The notes: generated by a model not told the origin, from the sequence alone. Shown: positions 53,858 through 63,214, counted from the first letter of the stretch. The stretch is DNA of 64,000 bases from Evansella sp. LMS18 (GCF_024362785.1 NZ_CP093301.1:1302001-1366000); one strand, 5' to 3'. A program made the numbers and translations.

Positions 53858-55273
53858 TTAAACTAATGGCTTGGTGACTAGGTTAATAAGATAAATTATT
53901 AATGTCAGAACAATTCCTGTAGTAAGTACATATTTCAGATTCCAGAAACCAACAGTATAAGGGCTATTGTTAAGCAGGTTGCTTAAAGTAAGATTAAGGG
54001 CTGTTACCGGCGAAATTACAGTGGCAATTGACCAGCCGACAATCATTGACAGGGCAAATGCTTCCACACTGATTCCTAATGAAGTAACAGAAATACTTGC
54101 ACCTAAAACAGAGATGGTCAGTATCTGGTGAATTCCCGCTACTGCAGGGAGTACAATAATAACTATTGTAACTAAGATAATTAAAAGGGGGTGCAGCATA
54201 GATATAAGTGTATAGAAGGACATAAGATAATCTGTTACGTTCGTCAGTTTAATCATTTCCGCAAAAAAGGCGGCAGAGATAAACAGGATAGCTTCATTGT
54301 GTATATTCGGCAGGATGTTTTTTCTGTAATCATCCATGGAAAGCATAAATGCCTTTGTTTTCTTAATGCATACTGACCACAGCAAAGGGTAAATAAATGC
54401 AATCAGGCTTATCAGGACAATCAGCGGAATATCGAATAATAAATCAAGAAAAAAGATAGACAGAAACATACCAGCAAAAACCACTGCCATCTCCAGTCCC
54501 TTACCTTTTTGCTTTCCATAATGAGACCCCTCTGCCGCTGCTGCTTCTTCATTTTTTCCGAATGCGGCAATGCCTGAAGCTGAGGCATTCCCTGCTTCCA
54601 TCCTGATTAACAGTAAAGAAATGACAGTACTTATGAATACGAGTAATAACCCCCAAAGAAGAAGTGGAAATACAGAGAGCTCCATTATTGTTAAAACGAG
54701 AGCAACACCAGCAAAGTAAGGGGACCATAGCATGGCTATTGTAAAACCCTGCGCCAGACCTTTTGTATAGAAAACAGCATCTTTGCGGATTTCCTTCTCA
54801 AATAATTCGTATGTTATCCTTACCGATCCCAGGTTCATAAATGAAGAGAGTGCCATCATTCCGACCACCATATTTGAAAAAAGCTTAAATGGAGTGGTTA
54901 AAAAGGTGTGGGAAAGCCTCGCTATATATTCAACATATCCGCCGTTTCTTAACGGATAGGAAAACAGGGGAGCTGATACAAATAAGGCAACTAGAGGAAG
55001 GTTGCTGATGATAGCTTCCTTCCAGTAGCCCGGCGCCCCTCCCTGATAGAAAAATATTATATGCCCGGTCCCCAGCATTATCCCCGTCATAATCTTTGGA
55101 AAGGCACCCATAAATGGATAGGAATAAACAATGCTGACGGCTGTTAACACAACAAGCAGATCATGGACAGACCAGTTCAGAAGTATTGACAGTACAAACA
55201 AAAAAGATATTGATAGAAATAAGTAGCCTCTCGATATGGATATATGTTCATAAACCCTGTCTGTTATTTTCAA
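53858..55273 (-). CDS. Multi-pass membrane transporter, unassigned family
   Basis: The 471-aa protein has about 11-12 TM helices in two halves joined by a hydrophilic loop (about residues 225-252) with AAAAEGSHYGKQKGKG. The layout recalls anion or dicarboxylate transporters of the ion-transporter superfamily, but no diagnostic motif was recognised. It starts at TTG 55273 with a modest AGAAGTGG site. In this operon it could export a product or be a second uptake route next to the TRAP system. Confidence 0.65.
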   Translation of the reverse strand: MKITDRVYEHISISRGYLFLSISFLFVLSILLNWSVHDLLVVLTAVSIVYSYPFMGAFPKIMTGIMLGTGHIIFFYQGGAPGYWKEAIISNLPLVALFVSAPLFSYPLRNGGYVEYIARLSHTFLTTPFKLFSNMVVGMMALSSFMNLGSVRITYELFEKEIRKDAVFYTKGLAQGFTIAMLWSPYFAGVALVLTIMELSVFPLLLWGLLLVFISTVISLLLIRMEAGNASASGIAAFGKNEEAAAAEGSHYGKQKGKGLEMAVVFAGMFLSIFFLDLLFDIPLIVLISLIAFIYPLLWSVCIKKTKAFMLSMDDYRKNILPNIHNEAILFISAAFFAEMIKLTNVTDYLMSFYTLISMLHPLLIILVTIVIIVLPAVAGIHQILTISVLGASISVTSLGISVEAFALSMIVGWSIATVISPVTALNLTLSNLLNNSPYTVGFWNLKYVLTTGIVLTLIIYLINLVTKPLV

Positions 55274-55331
55274 AATAATCCACTTCTTTTTTCTGATATG
55301 GTTTTCTGAAGGGTCCGGGGTGCATAATATT

Positions 55332-57029
55332 TTATTTTTCTTTCGCTTTTCCCGTTAAAAAGTCAAAGTCGCAGCCCTCATCCGCCTGCAGTACATGCTC
55401 CTGGTACAATTTAGTAAAGCCCCGCTCAGCAACAGTATGGGACGGACTCCACTTTTCCTTTCTCCTGTTTAACTCTTCTTCCGATACATTTACCTGAAGT
55501 TTTCTTTCCTCTACATCTACTTCAACAACGTCACCTGTCTCTACGAAAGCTAACGGGCCGCCTACGGCTGCTTCAGGTGATACATGGAGAATAACTGTCC
55601 CAAACGCGGTTCCGCTCATTCGGCAATCAGAGATTCTCACCATATCCCGTACACCTTGTTTCAGAAGTTTCTCCGGAATTGGCAGCATCCCCGCCTCAGG
55701 CATACCAGGGGCTCCGACAGGACCTGCATTCTTTAAAATGAGAATATCATCTCCTGTCACATCCAGTTCAGGATCATTTACCTTTTCTTCCATATCCTGA
55801 ATCGAGGAAAAAACGACTGCCCTTCCTTTATGCTGCAGCAAGTCCTTAGAGGCTGCTTTCGGCTTTATGAGAGCACCATTTGGCGCGAGATTACCGGTTA
55901 ATACTGCAATCCCTCCCCCGGAATGAAGCGGCTCTTTGGCAGTGTGTATGATATCACGATAAACCTCATCAACCTGTACATCCTTCAGGTTCTCCCTGAC
56001 TGTTTTACCGGTTACAGTTATTTCGTCCAGATGAAGCAGCTCTTCTAACTCTTTCATTACGGCAGGAGCTCCCCCTGCGTAATAGAACTCCTGCATTTGA
56101 TACTTACCTGCCGGCCTTAAGTTAGCAATAAACGGTGTTTCTTTCCCGAGTCTGTCAAACAGCTCCATTGGAAGTTTAATGCCAAGTCTTCCCGCGATAG
56201 CAACTAAATGTATTACTGCGTTTGTTGACCCGCCAACTGCCATGAGCATACGAATCGCATTTTCAAAAGCGTTTTTCGTCATGATGTGTGATGGGACAAT
56301 ATTTTCAGAAACCAGTTTGACAATTTGCTTCCCTGTGTCCTGTGCGGCTGCTAAACGCTTGTTCTCCGTAGCAGGGATTGCCGCAGCACCCGGAAGCATC
56401 ATACCAAGGGCTTCACTGGCAACCGCCATCGTGCTCGCACTCCCCATAACCATACAGTGCCCTGCTGTTGGAGCGAGTGATTCATTAATCTCCTCCAGCT
56501 CCTCATCGTTAATCGTGCCTCCCCGGTATTCCTGCCAGAAAAATCTGCAGTCTGAGCAAGCCCCGAGCGTCTGTCCTTTATACTCCCCATTTCCCATGGG
56601 CCCGCCTGTGAACATGATAGCCGGAATATCCGCGCTTGCTGCACCCATTAGCTGAGCAGGCGTCATTTTATCACAGCCTCCGATTAGTACTACGCCATCC
56701 AAAGGCTGTGCCTTAACCATTTCTTCTGTATCCATCGCTGCGAGGTTACGGTACAGCATAGTTGTCGGGGTAATGAAGCTTTCTCCCAGAGAAATAGTCG
56801 GGAACTCCAGTGGAATCCCCCCTTCCATTAAGACACCTCGTTTAATAGCTTCTACAATCGGTCCAAAATGGGAATGACACCGGTTTACTTCACTCTGAGT
56901 ATTGCATATACCGATAACAGGCTTATTAAAATCCTCGGTACTATGTCCTAAATGCCTTGCGAACGCTTTTCTTAAAAACTTACTGAATCCCTCATCCCCA
57001 TACGAAGCTACTTTTTTTCTGTCTGACAT
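55332..57029 (-). CDS. IlvD/Edd family dehydratase
   Basis: The 565-aa protein has the three family cysteines for an Fe-S cluster: C42 (GICNTQSEVNRC), C119 (GGCDKMTPAQLMGA) and C192 (AGHCMVMGSASTMA). The block GACSDCRFFWQEYRGG between the last two is closer to aldonate (pentonate) dehydratases than to dihydroxy-acid dehydratase IlvD, and no other branched-chain amino acid gene is near. It should remove water from a 2,3-dihydroxy acid to give a 2-oxo acid. It overlaps the upstream hotdog gene by 22 bp. Confidence 0.85.
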   Translation of the reverse strand: MSDRKKVASYGDEGFSKFLRKAFARHLGHSTEDFNKPVIGICNTQSEVNRCHSHFGPIVEAIKRGVLMEGGIPLEFPTISLGESFITPTTMLYRNLAAMDTEEMVKAQPLDGVVLIGGCDKMTPAQLMGAASADIPAIMFTGGPMGNGEYKGQTLGACSDCRFFWQEYRGGTINDEELEEINESLAPTAGHCMVMGSASTMAVASEALGMMLPGAAAIPATENKRLAAAQDTGKQIVKLVSENIVPSHIMTKNAFENAIRMLMAVGGSTNAVIHLVAIAGRLGIKLPMELFDRLGKETPFIANLRPAGKYQMQEFYYAGGAPAVMKELEELLHLDEITVTGKTVRENLKDVQVDEVYRDIIHTAKEPLHSGGGIAVLTGNLAPNGALIKPKAASKDLLQHKGRAVVFSSIQDMEEKVNDPELDVTGDDILILKNAGPVGAPGMPEAGMLPIPEKLLKQGVRDMVRISDCRMSGTAFGTVILHVSPEAAVGGPLAFVETGDVVEVDVEERKLQVNVSEEELNRRKEKWSPSHTVAERGFTKLYQEHVLQADEGCDFDFLTGKAKEK

Positions 57030-57502
57030 AATATATCCTCCTGTTCTATAAAAAAACTAATTAGTTCCTTATCTTTTACACAGCTTAAGTTTAAGGAGGC
57101 AGATCCCTCGGCAACTTCTTTTCCATGCTGGTTTACAGCGGAAATTTTAAAGTGGAAGAGAGTCTCATCTTTTTTGGATCCTGGATCCAGAGTTTGTTCT
57201 GTCCATATTGTGATACTGTCTCCCTCAAAAACCTTCGCTTTAAATCTGGAATGGAAATCCTGAAGAAATGCTCCTTTTTCTACAAAAGGGGAAAATGCTT
57301 TTCCCATAAATGCCATAGTCAACATACCATGTGCTATTACACCTGGCAGCCCGAATTCCTGAGCTCTTTTCTCAATAGTATGTATTGGGTTAAAGTCGGT
57401 GGAAGCACCGGCATATTGAATCAGCTGCTCCTGCGTGACAGGCGGTAAATGAATCTCTTTTTCTAACAGACTATCATTCCGGACCGTTCTGTTATTATGC
57501 AT
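57008..57502 (-). CDS. MaoC-like hotdog hydratase subunit
   Basis: The 164-aa protein carries the R-specific hydratase motif ASTDFNPIHT (catalytic Asp and His) and GVIAHGMLTMAFMG. It would hydrate or dehydrate an enoyl-/hydroxyacyl-CoA. It overlaps the previous gene, which encodes an N-terminal-type hotdog domain, by 8 bp; the two probably form one heteromeric enzyme. Confidence 0.87.
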   Translation of the reverse strand: MHNNRTVRNDSLLEKEIHLPPVTQEQLIQYAGASTDFNPIHTIEKRAQEFGLPGVIAHGMLTMAFMGKAFSPFVEKGAFLQDFHSRFKAKVFEGDSITIWTEQTLDPGSKKDETLFHFKISAVNQHGKEVAEGSASLNLSCVKDKELISFFIEQEDILCQTEKK

Positions 57503-57968
57503 TTTCTGCCTCCTTTAACAGCTTTTCCGTCAATATTAACGTTCGTAAAGAAGTGAAAATAAGGTTGTCCTCATCCTTATCCTCATACCCATACTGTTTA
57601 ATATTTATAATACCGAGCCTTCCGGATCTGCTCTGCTTCAGCTGAAAGGACAATAATTCGCAATGGGCATATACAACATCCCCTGCGTATAAAGGGCGTT
57701 TATAGTAAAAGGTTTGTTCTCCATGGATAACCCCCGCCTTTGGCAGGTTAAGCCCATCTATTTCTCCATAATCAAGAGTGCGGGGGAAGGTTGGCGGAGC
57801 AATAATTTTTTGATGAGGAGTCTTTGCTGCGTAATCTTCGTCTGTATAAACTCGTAATGGTTCACCAATGGCAATGGCGAACCTCTTTACGGAGCCTTCT
57901 TCAATATTATTCTTCACCGGCATTGAACGGCTGCCTGTTAAGTGTTCCAAAGTTGTCATTCCCTTCAT
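57495..57968 (-). CDS. FAS1-like/MaoC N-terminal hotdog subunit
   Basis: The 157-aa protein matches the dehydratase N-terminal domain (PF13452 type): FAIAIGEPLRVY, APPTFPRTLDYGE, VIHGEQTFYYKRPLYAGD. It lacks the Asp-His catalytic pair, which is supplied by the next gene. Pairs of this kind include 2-enoyl-CoA and mesaconyl-CoA hydratases. Its ATG overlaps the GntR stop (ATGA). Confidence 0.82.
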   Translation of the reverse strand: MKGMTTLEHLTGSRSMPVKNNIEEGSVKRFAIAIGEPLRVYTDEDYAAKTPHQKIIAPPTFPRTLDYGEIDGLNLPKAGVIHGEQTFYYKRPLYAGDVVYAHCELLSFQLKQSRSGRLGIINIKQYGYEDKDEDNLIFTSLRTLILTEKLLKEAENA

Positions 57969-58642
57969 AATTTTGAATAAGCATTATCCATGATGGAAAT
58001 CAAACTGTTCTTATTTCTGTCAACATGATACTGGACTGTTGACTTTACGAGCGCTGGATCCCGCTTTTTAACCGCTTCAAATATCAAGCGATGTTCATTT
58101 TGTGCAGTTTTATAGCAGTCTTTTAGCAGATTCGGGCTTGCAATTGGCAGGAACCCGAGCCACAGTGTATCTGCTTGCTGCTTAACCCTCCGCCACGGGC
58201 ATTTCTCCCTGAGCTTCTGGTGGTATTGTTTATTTAATCCAATATAATAATCCATATTGTGGTCAGTCAGAACCAAGTTCTCCATGAGCAGCAATATCTC
58301 TTCCAGCTCCGCCTCGTCGTTTTCTGTAATATACGGCAGTGCCTTCTCTACTGCCAGTCCTTCAAAAAATGACCTGACAGTATAAATTTCACTGATGTCG
58401 TCAGCCGAAATAGGTATGACTACAGCACCTTTACGAGGTTCAATTTTGACCAGGCCTTCCATTTCCAGCTGCTTTAACGCTTCCCTGATAGGCATACGGC
58501 TTACCCCAAGTTTCTTCGCCCATTCTTCCTGAATAAGCCGATCTCCCTTTTTAAATGCACCCTGGAATATCGCTTGGCGCAATTTGTTGGTCACGTGTAC
58601 CTGGATAGTTGACTTATTTTCAGTTGTAAGACGATATGTCAT
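57965..58642 (-). CDS. GntR-family regulator (FCD type)
   Basis: The product is 225 aa from ATG 58642 with GGGGG upstream. An N-terminal winged helix (VSRMPIREALKQLEMEGLV) is followed by an all-helical FCD ligand domain (RSFFEGLAVEKAL...), often metal- and carboxylate-binding. It is encoded inside the operon. Two palindromic GGATAC sites upstream of the TRAP permease gene are good candidates for its operators, so local control by the substrate is inferred. Confidence 0.88.
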   Translation of the reverse strand: MTYRLTTENKSTIQVHVTNKLRQAIFQGAFKKGDRLIQEEWAKKLGVSRMPIREALKQLEMEGLVKIEPRKGAVVIPISADDISEIYTVRSFFEGLAVEKALPYITENDEAELEEILLLMENLVLTDHNMDYYIGLNKQYHQKLREKCPWRRVKQQADTLWLGFLPIASPNLLKDCYKTAQNEHRLIFEAVKKRDPALVKSTVQYHVDRNKNSLISIMDNAYSKL

Positions 58643-58750
58643 GAAATTTTCCCCCTTCAAGCTGCCTTCATGCTTAATTAACACCCCTTATGAAAAATAC
58701 ACACTAATCAAAAGAGCCAGTAACTGATCAATTACAAAAAGGACTTTTTA

Positions 58751-58830
58751 AAATACCATTGGACAGCAGTTAGATACAACTGGATTTCAAATGATCCAGT
58801 AAACTCTGTAAAGCTGCCACAATGGTATTT
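58751..58830 (-). other. Nested stem-loop between TAXI gene and gntR gene
   Basis: AAATACCATTG (58751-58761) and CAATGGTATTT (58820-58830) are exact complements. Inside lies a second exact pair, ACTGGAT (58779-58785) and ATCCAGT (58794-58800). On the minus strand the outer stem ends in TTTTAAAAAG. It may stabilise the binding-protein mRNA or partly terminate. Confidence 0.7.
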
Positions 58831-58843
58831 CAAATTAAGTTAA

Positions 58844-59935
58844 TTAATCGTTCCAGACACCTTCTTCTTCATAATACTGCTGGGCCCCTGGGTGGAACGG
58901 AATGTCGCCGCTTCCATCCTGTACATTTTCAATTTCAAATTGTTCAATTACACCATGAGATCCGCTGATTCCCTCAAGATTGTCCCACAGGCTTTTTACA
59001 AGGTCATATGCTACATCGTCAGGCATAGAAGCATCAGCAACAAGGAAGTTCATCATAGCAGTTGTCTGAACATCTTCATCCTGGTTAGGGTAAGTCCCTG
59101 CCGGAATAGTGGCATCAATATAAAAGTCCCACTTATCTGTCATGTAATCAATTGCGTCCTGGTCAAGGCTTAATAGCTGCCCGTCAGCTGTGCTGAGCAT
59201 TTCAGAAACTGCAGCTGTAGGAATACCGGAGTTGATATTTGTTCCGTCAATCTGGTTATTTCTCATTAAATCAGTAGCTTCACTAAATCCTACAAAGGAT
59301 GTATTAACATCATCAAATGTAAGCCCGTAAGCTTCAAAGATCTGCTGGGAAGCAATTTCTGTTCCGCTTCCAGTATCGCCGGGCACGAAACGTTTTCCAG
59401 CTACATCAGAAAAACTCTCAATACCGCCGCCGTCTCTTACAACAACGTTGTTATAGTTCAGATATATACCTGCTAATATACGTACATCTTCGTAGGCATT
59501 CCCTTCAAATCCTGCTTCGCCGTAATATGCTTCTGCTAAAATACTCCCCATTACAAGTCCTACATCAGCTTCGTCCTGAGACATGAAAATCATATTTTGC
59601 ACACTTCCGTTTGAAGCTGAAGAAGAAGCTGTGACGTTAGGAAGTTCATTTGTCCACAGGTTTGAAAAAATCGCTCCCAGCGGATAATAAATTCCTGTTT
59701 CACCTGCCGACGTGAACCGAAGTGTATAACTATCCGTTTCACTCAAATATTCTCCGTCTCCGCCGCCGCCAGAAATTTCTAAATCGTCTACATTGTCATT
59801 GCTGCCTTCTGCCGCATTTGCTTCATCATTATTGTTTCCATTGTCACCTTGCTGAGCTGTTTCATTATCTCCGCACGCTGCGAGGATCATTAAGAAACAA
59901 ACACTCATTATTAAAAGTAATACAGACTTTTTCAA
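58844..59935 (-). CDS. TAXI-family TRAP solute-binding lipoprotein
   Basis: The 363-aa protein has a lipoprotein signal with lipobox LAAC (Cys 21) and the TAXI fold: LRFTSAGETGIYYPLGAIFSNLW, GSVQNMIFMSQDEADVGLVMG and GDTGSGTEIASQQIFEAYGL. It delivers the substrate to the fused permease encoded just upstream. Ligands of characterised TAXI systems are mostly carboxylates and glutamate-like compounds. Here the ligand is unknown. Confidence 0.92.
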   Translation of the reverse strand: MKKSVLLLIMSVCFLMILAACGDNETAQQGDNGNNNDEANAAEGSNDNVDDLEISGGGGDGEYLSETDSYTLRFTSAGETGIYYPLGAIFSNLWTNELPNVTASSSASNGSVQNMIFMSQDEADVGLVMGSILAEAYYGEAGFEGNAYEDVRILAGIYLNYNNVVVRDGGGIESFSDVAGKRFVPGDTGSGTEIASQQIFEAYGLTFDDVNTSFVGFSEATDLMRNNQIDGTNINSGIPTAAVSEMLSTADGQLLSLDQDAIDYMTDKWDFYIDATIPAGTYPNQDEDVQTTAMMNFLVADASMPDDVAYDLVKSLWDNLEGISGSHGVIEQFEIENVQDGSGDIPFHPGAQQYYEEEGVWND

Positions 59936-60028
59936 TTTAACCCCTCCGTTTTATATTTTAAAGTTAAGCTTAAAGTAAAAGCAGGCTTCCCTCCTCTCCC
60001 TTAATATGGATATAGATCACGCCGGGAA

Positions 60029-62014
60029 TCAACCGACGGAATCAACCTGGCTTTTGCCTGACAGGACTTTCTGTCCGGCATTGCTGCGCTGCCAGATAAA
60101 TACTCCCACCAGTAAGCTGATACCGATTACATCCCTGATTAAATTAGGTTCAATGAGCAGGAACGCAGTTGAAAGTAACATCAGCCGCTGAACTACATTG
60201 GCTTTAGTTAACAGCCAGCCCTGAAGAGCCGCCGCAAGAGAAACTACCCCGATAGTTGCTGTAATTAATGCCTGCAGGCTGTGCCATACAGATACTCCGT
60301 CGAATAACAGTACAGGATTGTAAAGGAAGAAGAACGGGATAATAAACCCTGTAATTCCAAGCTTAACCGCCGTAATCGATACTTTGTTTGGCGACGACCC
60401 TGCTATCCCGGCTGCTGCATAGGATGCCAGAGCCACTGGCGGAGTTATATTAGATAAAGCTGCATAAAAGAATGCGAACATATGAGCAGCAAGTACCGGC
60501 ACGCCTAATTGCACTAAAAGCGGAGCGGAAATAGTAGCTACGATAACATAAGCTGCCGTTGCAGGAATTCCCATCCCCATAACAATACTGATAATCATTG
60601 TGAAGAACCCGGCCAGGAACAAATTGTTACCTGCTAATTGGAGAATGTTGTTACCTACAACAAGACCCAGGCTTGTCAAAGTTACTGACCCTACGACAAT
60701 ACCGACGATGGCACAGGCTACACCAACTGTAATTGCAGCCCGGCAGCCTTCCTCAATTGATTTGATAATGTCTCTTAGACCCATTCTCGTAGATTTTCTC
60801 ATCCAGCTTGCAACAATTGTCGACAGGAGCGCCCATACCGCTGCATACACAGGTGTCGTACCGCTGATCAGGAATCCAACGAGGACGATTAACGGAATGA
60901 GCAGATGCCCTCTTTCTTTAAGCACCAGCTTGGCTTTAGGAATATTTTCTTTTGATATCCCTGTAAGGCCGATCCGCTTTGCTTCAAAGTGAACCGCCAT
61001 AAATACAGTGGTGTAGTAAAGAAGCGCAGGGATAATAGCTGCTAATAAAACGGTTGTATACGGAACGCCGATGAACTCAGCCATGATAAAACCTGCTGCC
61101 CCCATAATCGGCGGTGCAAATAAACCACCTGTTGAGGATACGGCTTCTACTGCTCCGGCAAAATGTGATTTATAGCCTGTCTTCTTCATTAATGGTATTG
61201 TTACAGCACCAGTAGTAACTGTATTTCCTACAGCACTCCCGCTGACCATCCCCATGAAACCACTGCCGATAACAGATACTTTTGCAGGTCCGCCCGCAGA
61301 CCGGCCTGCGATAGTTAATGCAAGATCGTTAATAAAGTCAGTAAACCCGCTATTCTTTAAAAAGGCCCCGAACAGAACAAACAAGAATACAAATGTCGCA
61401 AAAACACCTAACGCTATCCCGAATATTCCGCTCGTGCCCCAGAACATCATGTCAATTACACGTGTATAAGTCTGTCCGCCATGCCCGAATATTCCAGGAA
61501 TATAAGGCCCTGCAAAAATGTAAAGCAGGAAAACAAGAGCAATTATTGTTAATGTATTACCAACTACCCGCCTCGCAGCTTCAAATAAGAGCAAAATACC
61601 AATTCCGCCAAATACGAAGTTCCAGTTTGAGCGATGGAAGCCTCCCCATTCTCTTGCAAACGTGTCAAACATATTTATTAAGTAACCGACTGAAGCAATC
61701 GTTAAGATAATACACACTGTATCCCAGATTGTAGGCATTCTTCTCGTCTTAGCTGATTTCTTGGTCGCCGGAAATAATAGAAAAGCCAGTACAAGTAAAA
61801 AGCCTAGTGTCCAGGCGCGCAATTTAATTGCTTCCATAATTCCAATACTGCTGTAGTAAAGCTGGAACACCGCCCATACAATTGCGATCAGTGTAATTAC
61901 CTTTGCCATTGGCCCGCCATATTTTCTTATCATTGATTCAGAATCGTATTTTTCCAATGCTTCTTCAGCTTTCATTGGCTGCTCGACTGCTATTTCTTCC
62001 TGCTTATCTTTCAC
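60029..62014 (-). CDS. TRAP transporter fused permease (DctQM type)
   Basis: The 661-aa protein has the four-helix small-subunit part (residues about 35-200) fused to the large 12-helix subunit, as is usual for TAXI-type systems. Signatures: GSGFMGMVSGSAVGNTVTTG, GGLFAPPIMGAAGFIMAEFIGVPY, GMGIPATAAYVIVATISAPLL and SNITPPVALASYAAAGIAGS. It imports the substrate with sodium. It is the first gene of the long minus-strand operon; AGGAGGG precedes the ATG. Confidence 0.93.
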   Translation of the reverse strand: MKDKQEEIAVEQPMKAEEALEKYDSESMIRKYGGPMAKVITLIAIVWAVFQLYYSSIGIMEAIKLRAWTLGFLLVLAFLLFPATKKSAKTRRMPTIWDTVCIILTIASVGYLINMFDTFAREWGGFHRSNWNFVFGGIGILLLFEAARRVVGNTLTIIALVFLLYIFAGPYIPGIFGHGGQTYTRVIDMMFWGTSGIFGIALGVFATFVFLFVLFGAFLKNSGFTDFINDLALTIAGRSAGGPAKVSVIGSGFMGMVSGSAVGNTVTTGAVTIPLMKKTGYKSHFAGAVEAVSSTGGLFAPPIMGAAGFIMAEFIGVPYTTVLLAAIIPALLYYTTVFMAVHFEAKRIGLTGISKENIPKAKLVLKERGHLLIPLIVLVGFLISGTTPVYAAVWALLSTIVASWMRKSTRMGLRDIIKSIEEGCRAAITVGVACAIVGIVVGSVTLTSLGLVVGNNILQLAGNNLFLAGFFTMIISIVMGMGIPATAAYVIVATISAPLLVQLGVPVLAAHMFAFFYAALSNITPPVALASYAAAGIAGSSPNKVSITAVKLGITGFIIPFFFLYNPVLLFDGVSVWHSLQALITATIGVVSLAAALQGWLLTKANVVQRLMLLSTAFLLIEPNLIRDVIGISLLVGVFIWQRSNAGQKVLSGKSQVDSVG

Positions 62015-62044
62015 CCTTATCCCTCCTCAGATCACTAAGTGTCT

Positions 62045-62058
62045 TGTTAACGCTTTCA
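62045..62058 (-). promoter_or_regulatory. CcpA cre site (catabolic operon)
   Basis: The minus-strand sequence TGAAAGCGTTAACA fits TGWNANCGNTNWCA at every defined position. It lies 31 bp upstream of the TRAP permease start, a usual position for CcpA repression. Confidence 0.75.
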
Positions 62059-62089
62059 AAGAATAAATTTATAGTAATTAAGTAAAAAA

Positions 62090-62104
62090 TGGATACAGTA
62101 TCCA
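62090..62104. promoter_or_regulatory. GntR-type operator 1
   Basis: TGGATACAGTATCCA is a perfect 7-bp inverted repeat around one base, a form often bound by FCD-type GntR regulators. The regulator gene lies in the operon it precedes. Confidence 0.7.
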
Positions 62105-62214
62105 CTCTTAAACGCAATTAGCAGATATCTAACAAGACCATTAGAACGTCCTGTTACTAAAAATATTAAGCTCTTCTATGTTTACAATAACGTCATAATA
62201 AGAATCCTGGGTTA

Positions 62215-62235
62215 TTTTGGATATTGGATACAAAA
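62215..62235. promoter_or_regulatory. GntR-type operator 2, imperfect
   Basis: TTTTGGATATTGGATACAAA shares the TGGATAC half-site with operator 1 and has TTTTG/CAAAA ends. It may be a weaker second site 125 bp further upstream. Confidence 0.45.
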
Positions 62236-62686
62236 TCAAATAAGTAATGAGAGCGTTTTCATTCTTCTCAGTGAATAACCCCTCCTTCGACTTAGCACAA
62301 GTTACTTTTAAGTTTTCCTCTGCAGATGCGGCAGTCTGAAGAATCCTGGCAGCCGGCCCCTTCCGCTATGAAAACATTCGTAATCAAAATTATCAGCCTG
62401 TCAAACTTTTAAACATATAAAAAGCCATTACTAACTCCATAACAAGGAAGCTAGCACTGGCTTTTAAGTCAGAGTGTGCAAACCGGGAAAACGAGAATGC
62501 AGTCAAACTTTAACAGTACTAATAGTTTAGAATTATTAGATTATTTTAAATACTAAAATATCTGTGGAAGTATGTCAACAGTTTTATTAAACTTTATTTA
62601 TGAACCGGCGAAGCCTTGTATTTATATTGATGTGTTTATTAAGGTTAAATATCAATAACCGGAAATTGAAATCTGGAGGTAAACTT

Positions 62687-63160
62687 ATGAATTTTAACGC
62701 TCACCGTGATGAACATATTGATAGCCAAATGATAAAAATCGAAGTGAATTTAGATGATATGCCTGGTGAAATGCTTGGATATCTGATGGACAAACTGCTT
62801 CAGGCAGGAGCAAATGATGTTTTCTACACGCCAATTTACATGAAAAAGAACAGGCCGGCTGTACTGATGCAGCTACTGTGCGATGAAAGCCTGACAGACA
62901 GCATGAAGGAAATTTTGTTTACTGAAACCACTACTTTAGGCATCCGTTATTATCCCCTGTCAGTTCACCGTCTGGAAAGGCGTTTTATAAAAACTTTAAC
63001 GCCCTGGGGGGAAGTCACCATTAAAGAGGGAAGGTTTCAGGGGAAATTAGTACAGCAGTCCCCGGAATATGAGGACTGCCGCAAGCTTGCAGAAGAGAAT
63101 CAGATTCCTTTAAAAAAAATATATCAATATATTAATAGAAGGATGGCGGATTTACCTTAA
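62687..63160 (+). CDS. larC2: LarC2: C-terminal part of nickel insertion protein LarC
   Basis: The product is 157 aa from ATG 62687 with GGAGG 8 nt upstream; an upstream ATG at 62600 lacks one. It matches the C-terminal LarC domain: VNLDDMPGEMLGYLMDKLLQAGANDVFYTP, KKNRPAVLMQLLC, TTTLGIRYY and SPEYEDCRKLAEE. LarC loads nickel into the pincer cofactor at the cost of CTP. In Lactobacillus plantarum both parts are joined by a ribosomal frameshift; here the part is an independent gene that converges on larC1. Confidence 0.88.
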   Translation: MNFNAHRDEHIDSQMIKIEVNLDDMPGEMLGYLMDKLLQAGANDVFYTPIYMKKNRPAVLMQLLCDESLTDSMKEILFTETTTLGIRYYPLSVHRLERRFIKTLTPWGEVTIKEGRFQGKLVQQSPEYEDCRKLAEENQIPLKKIYQYINRRMADLP

Positions 63161-63214
63161 AAAACATGGCTTCAGAGAATAATTATAAATGTGCACCGGA
63201 TAATATGCGGCCAG

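Larger units (their letters stand above)
62015..62686. other. Divergent control region of the catabolic operon and larC2
   Basis: This 672-bp AT-rich gap holds a perfect cre site, one perfect GntR-type palindrome and a second related site, all near the operon start. The plus-strand half towards larC2 contains no recognisable motif. No gene is called. Confidence 0.6.

Noticed and set aside
53858-55273. Calling the membrane protein a specific known transporter family
   Set aside because: Helix count and two-half layout are visible, but no diagnostic motif was recognised, so only a general call is given.
55332-57029. Assignment as IlvD of branched-chain amino acid synthesis
   Set aside because: The segment between the second and third Cys resembles aldonate dehydratases, and the gene is embedded in a catabolic operon without other ilv genes.
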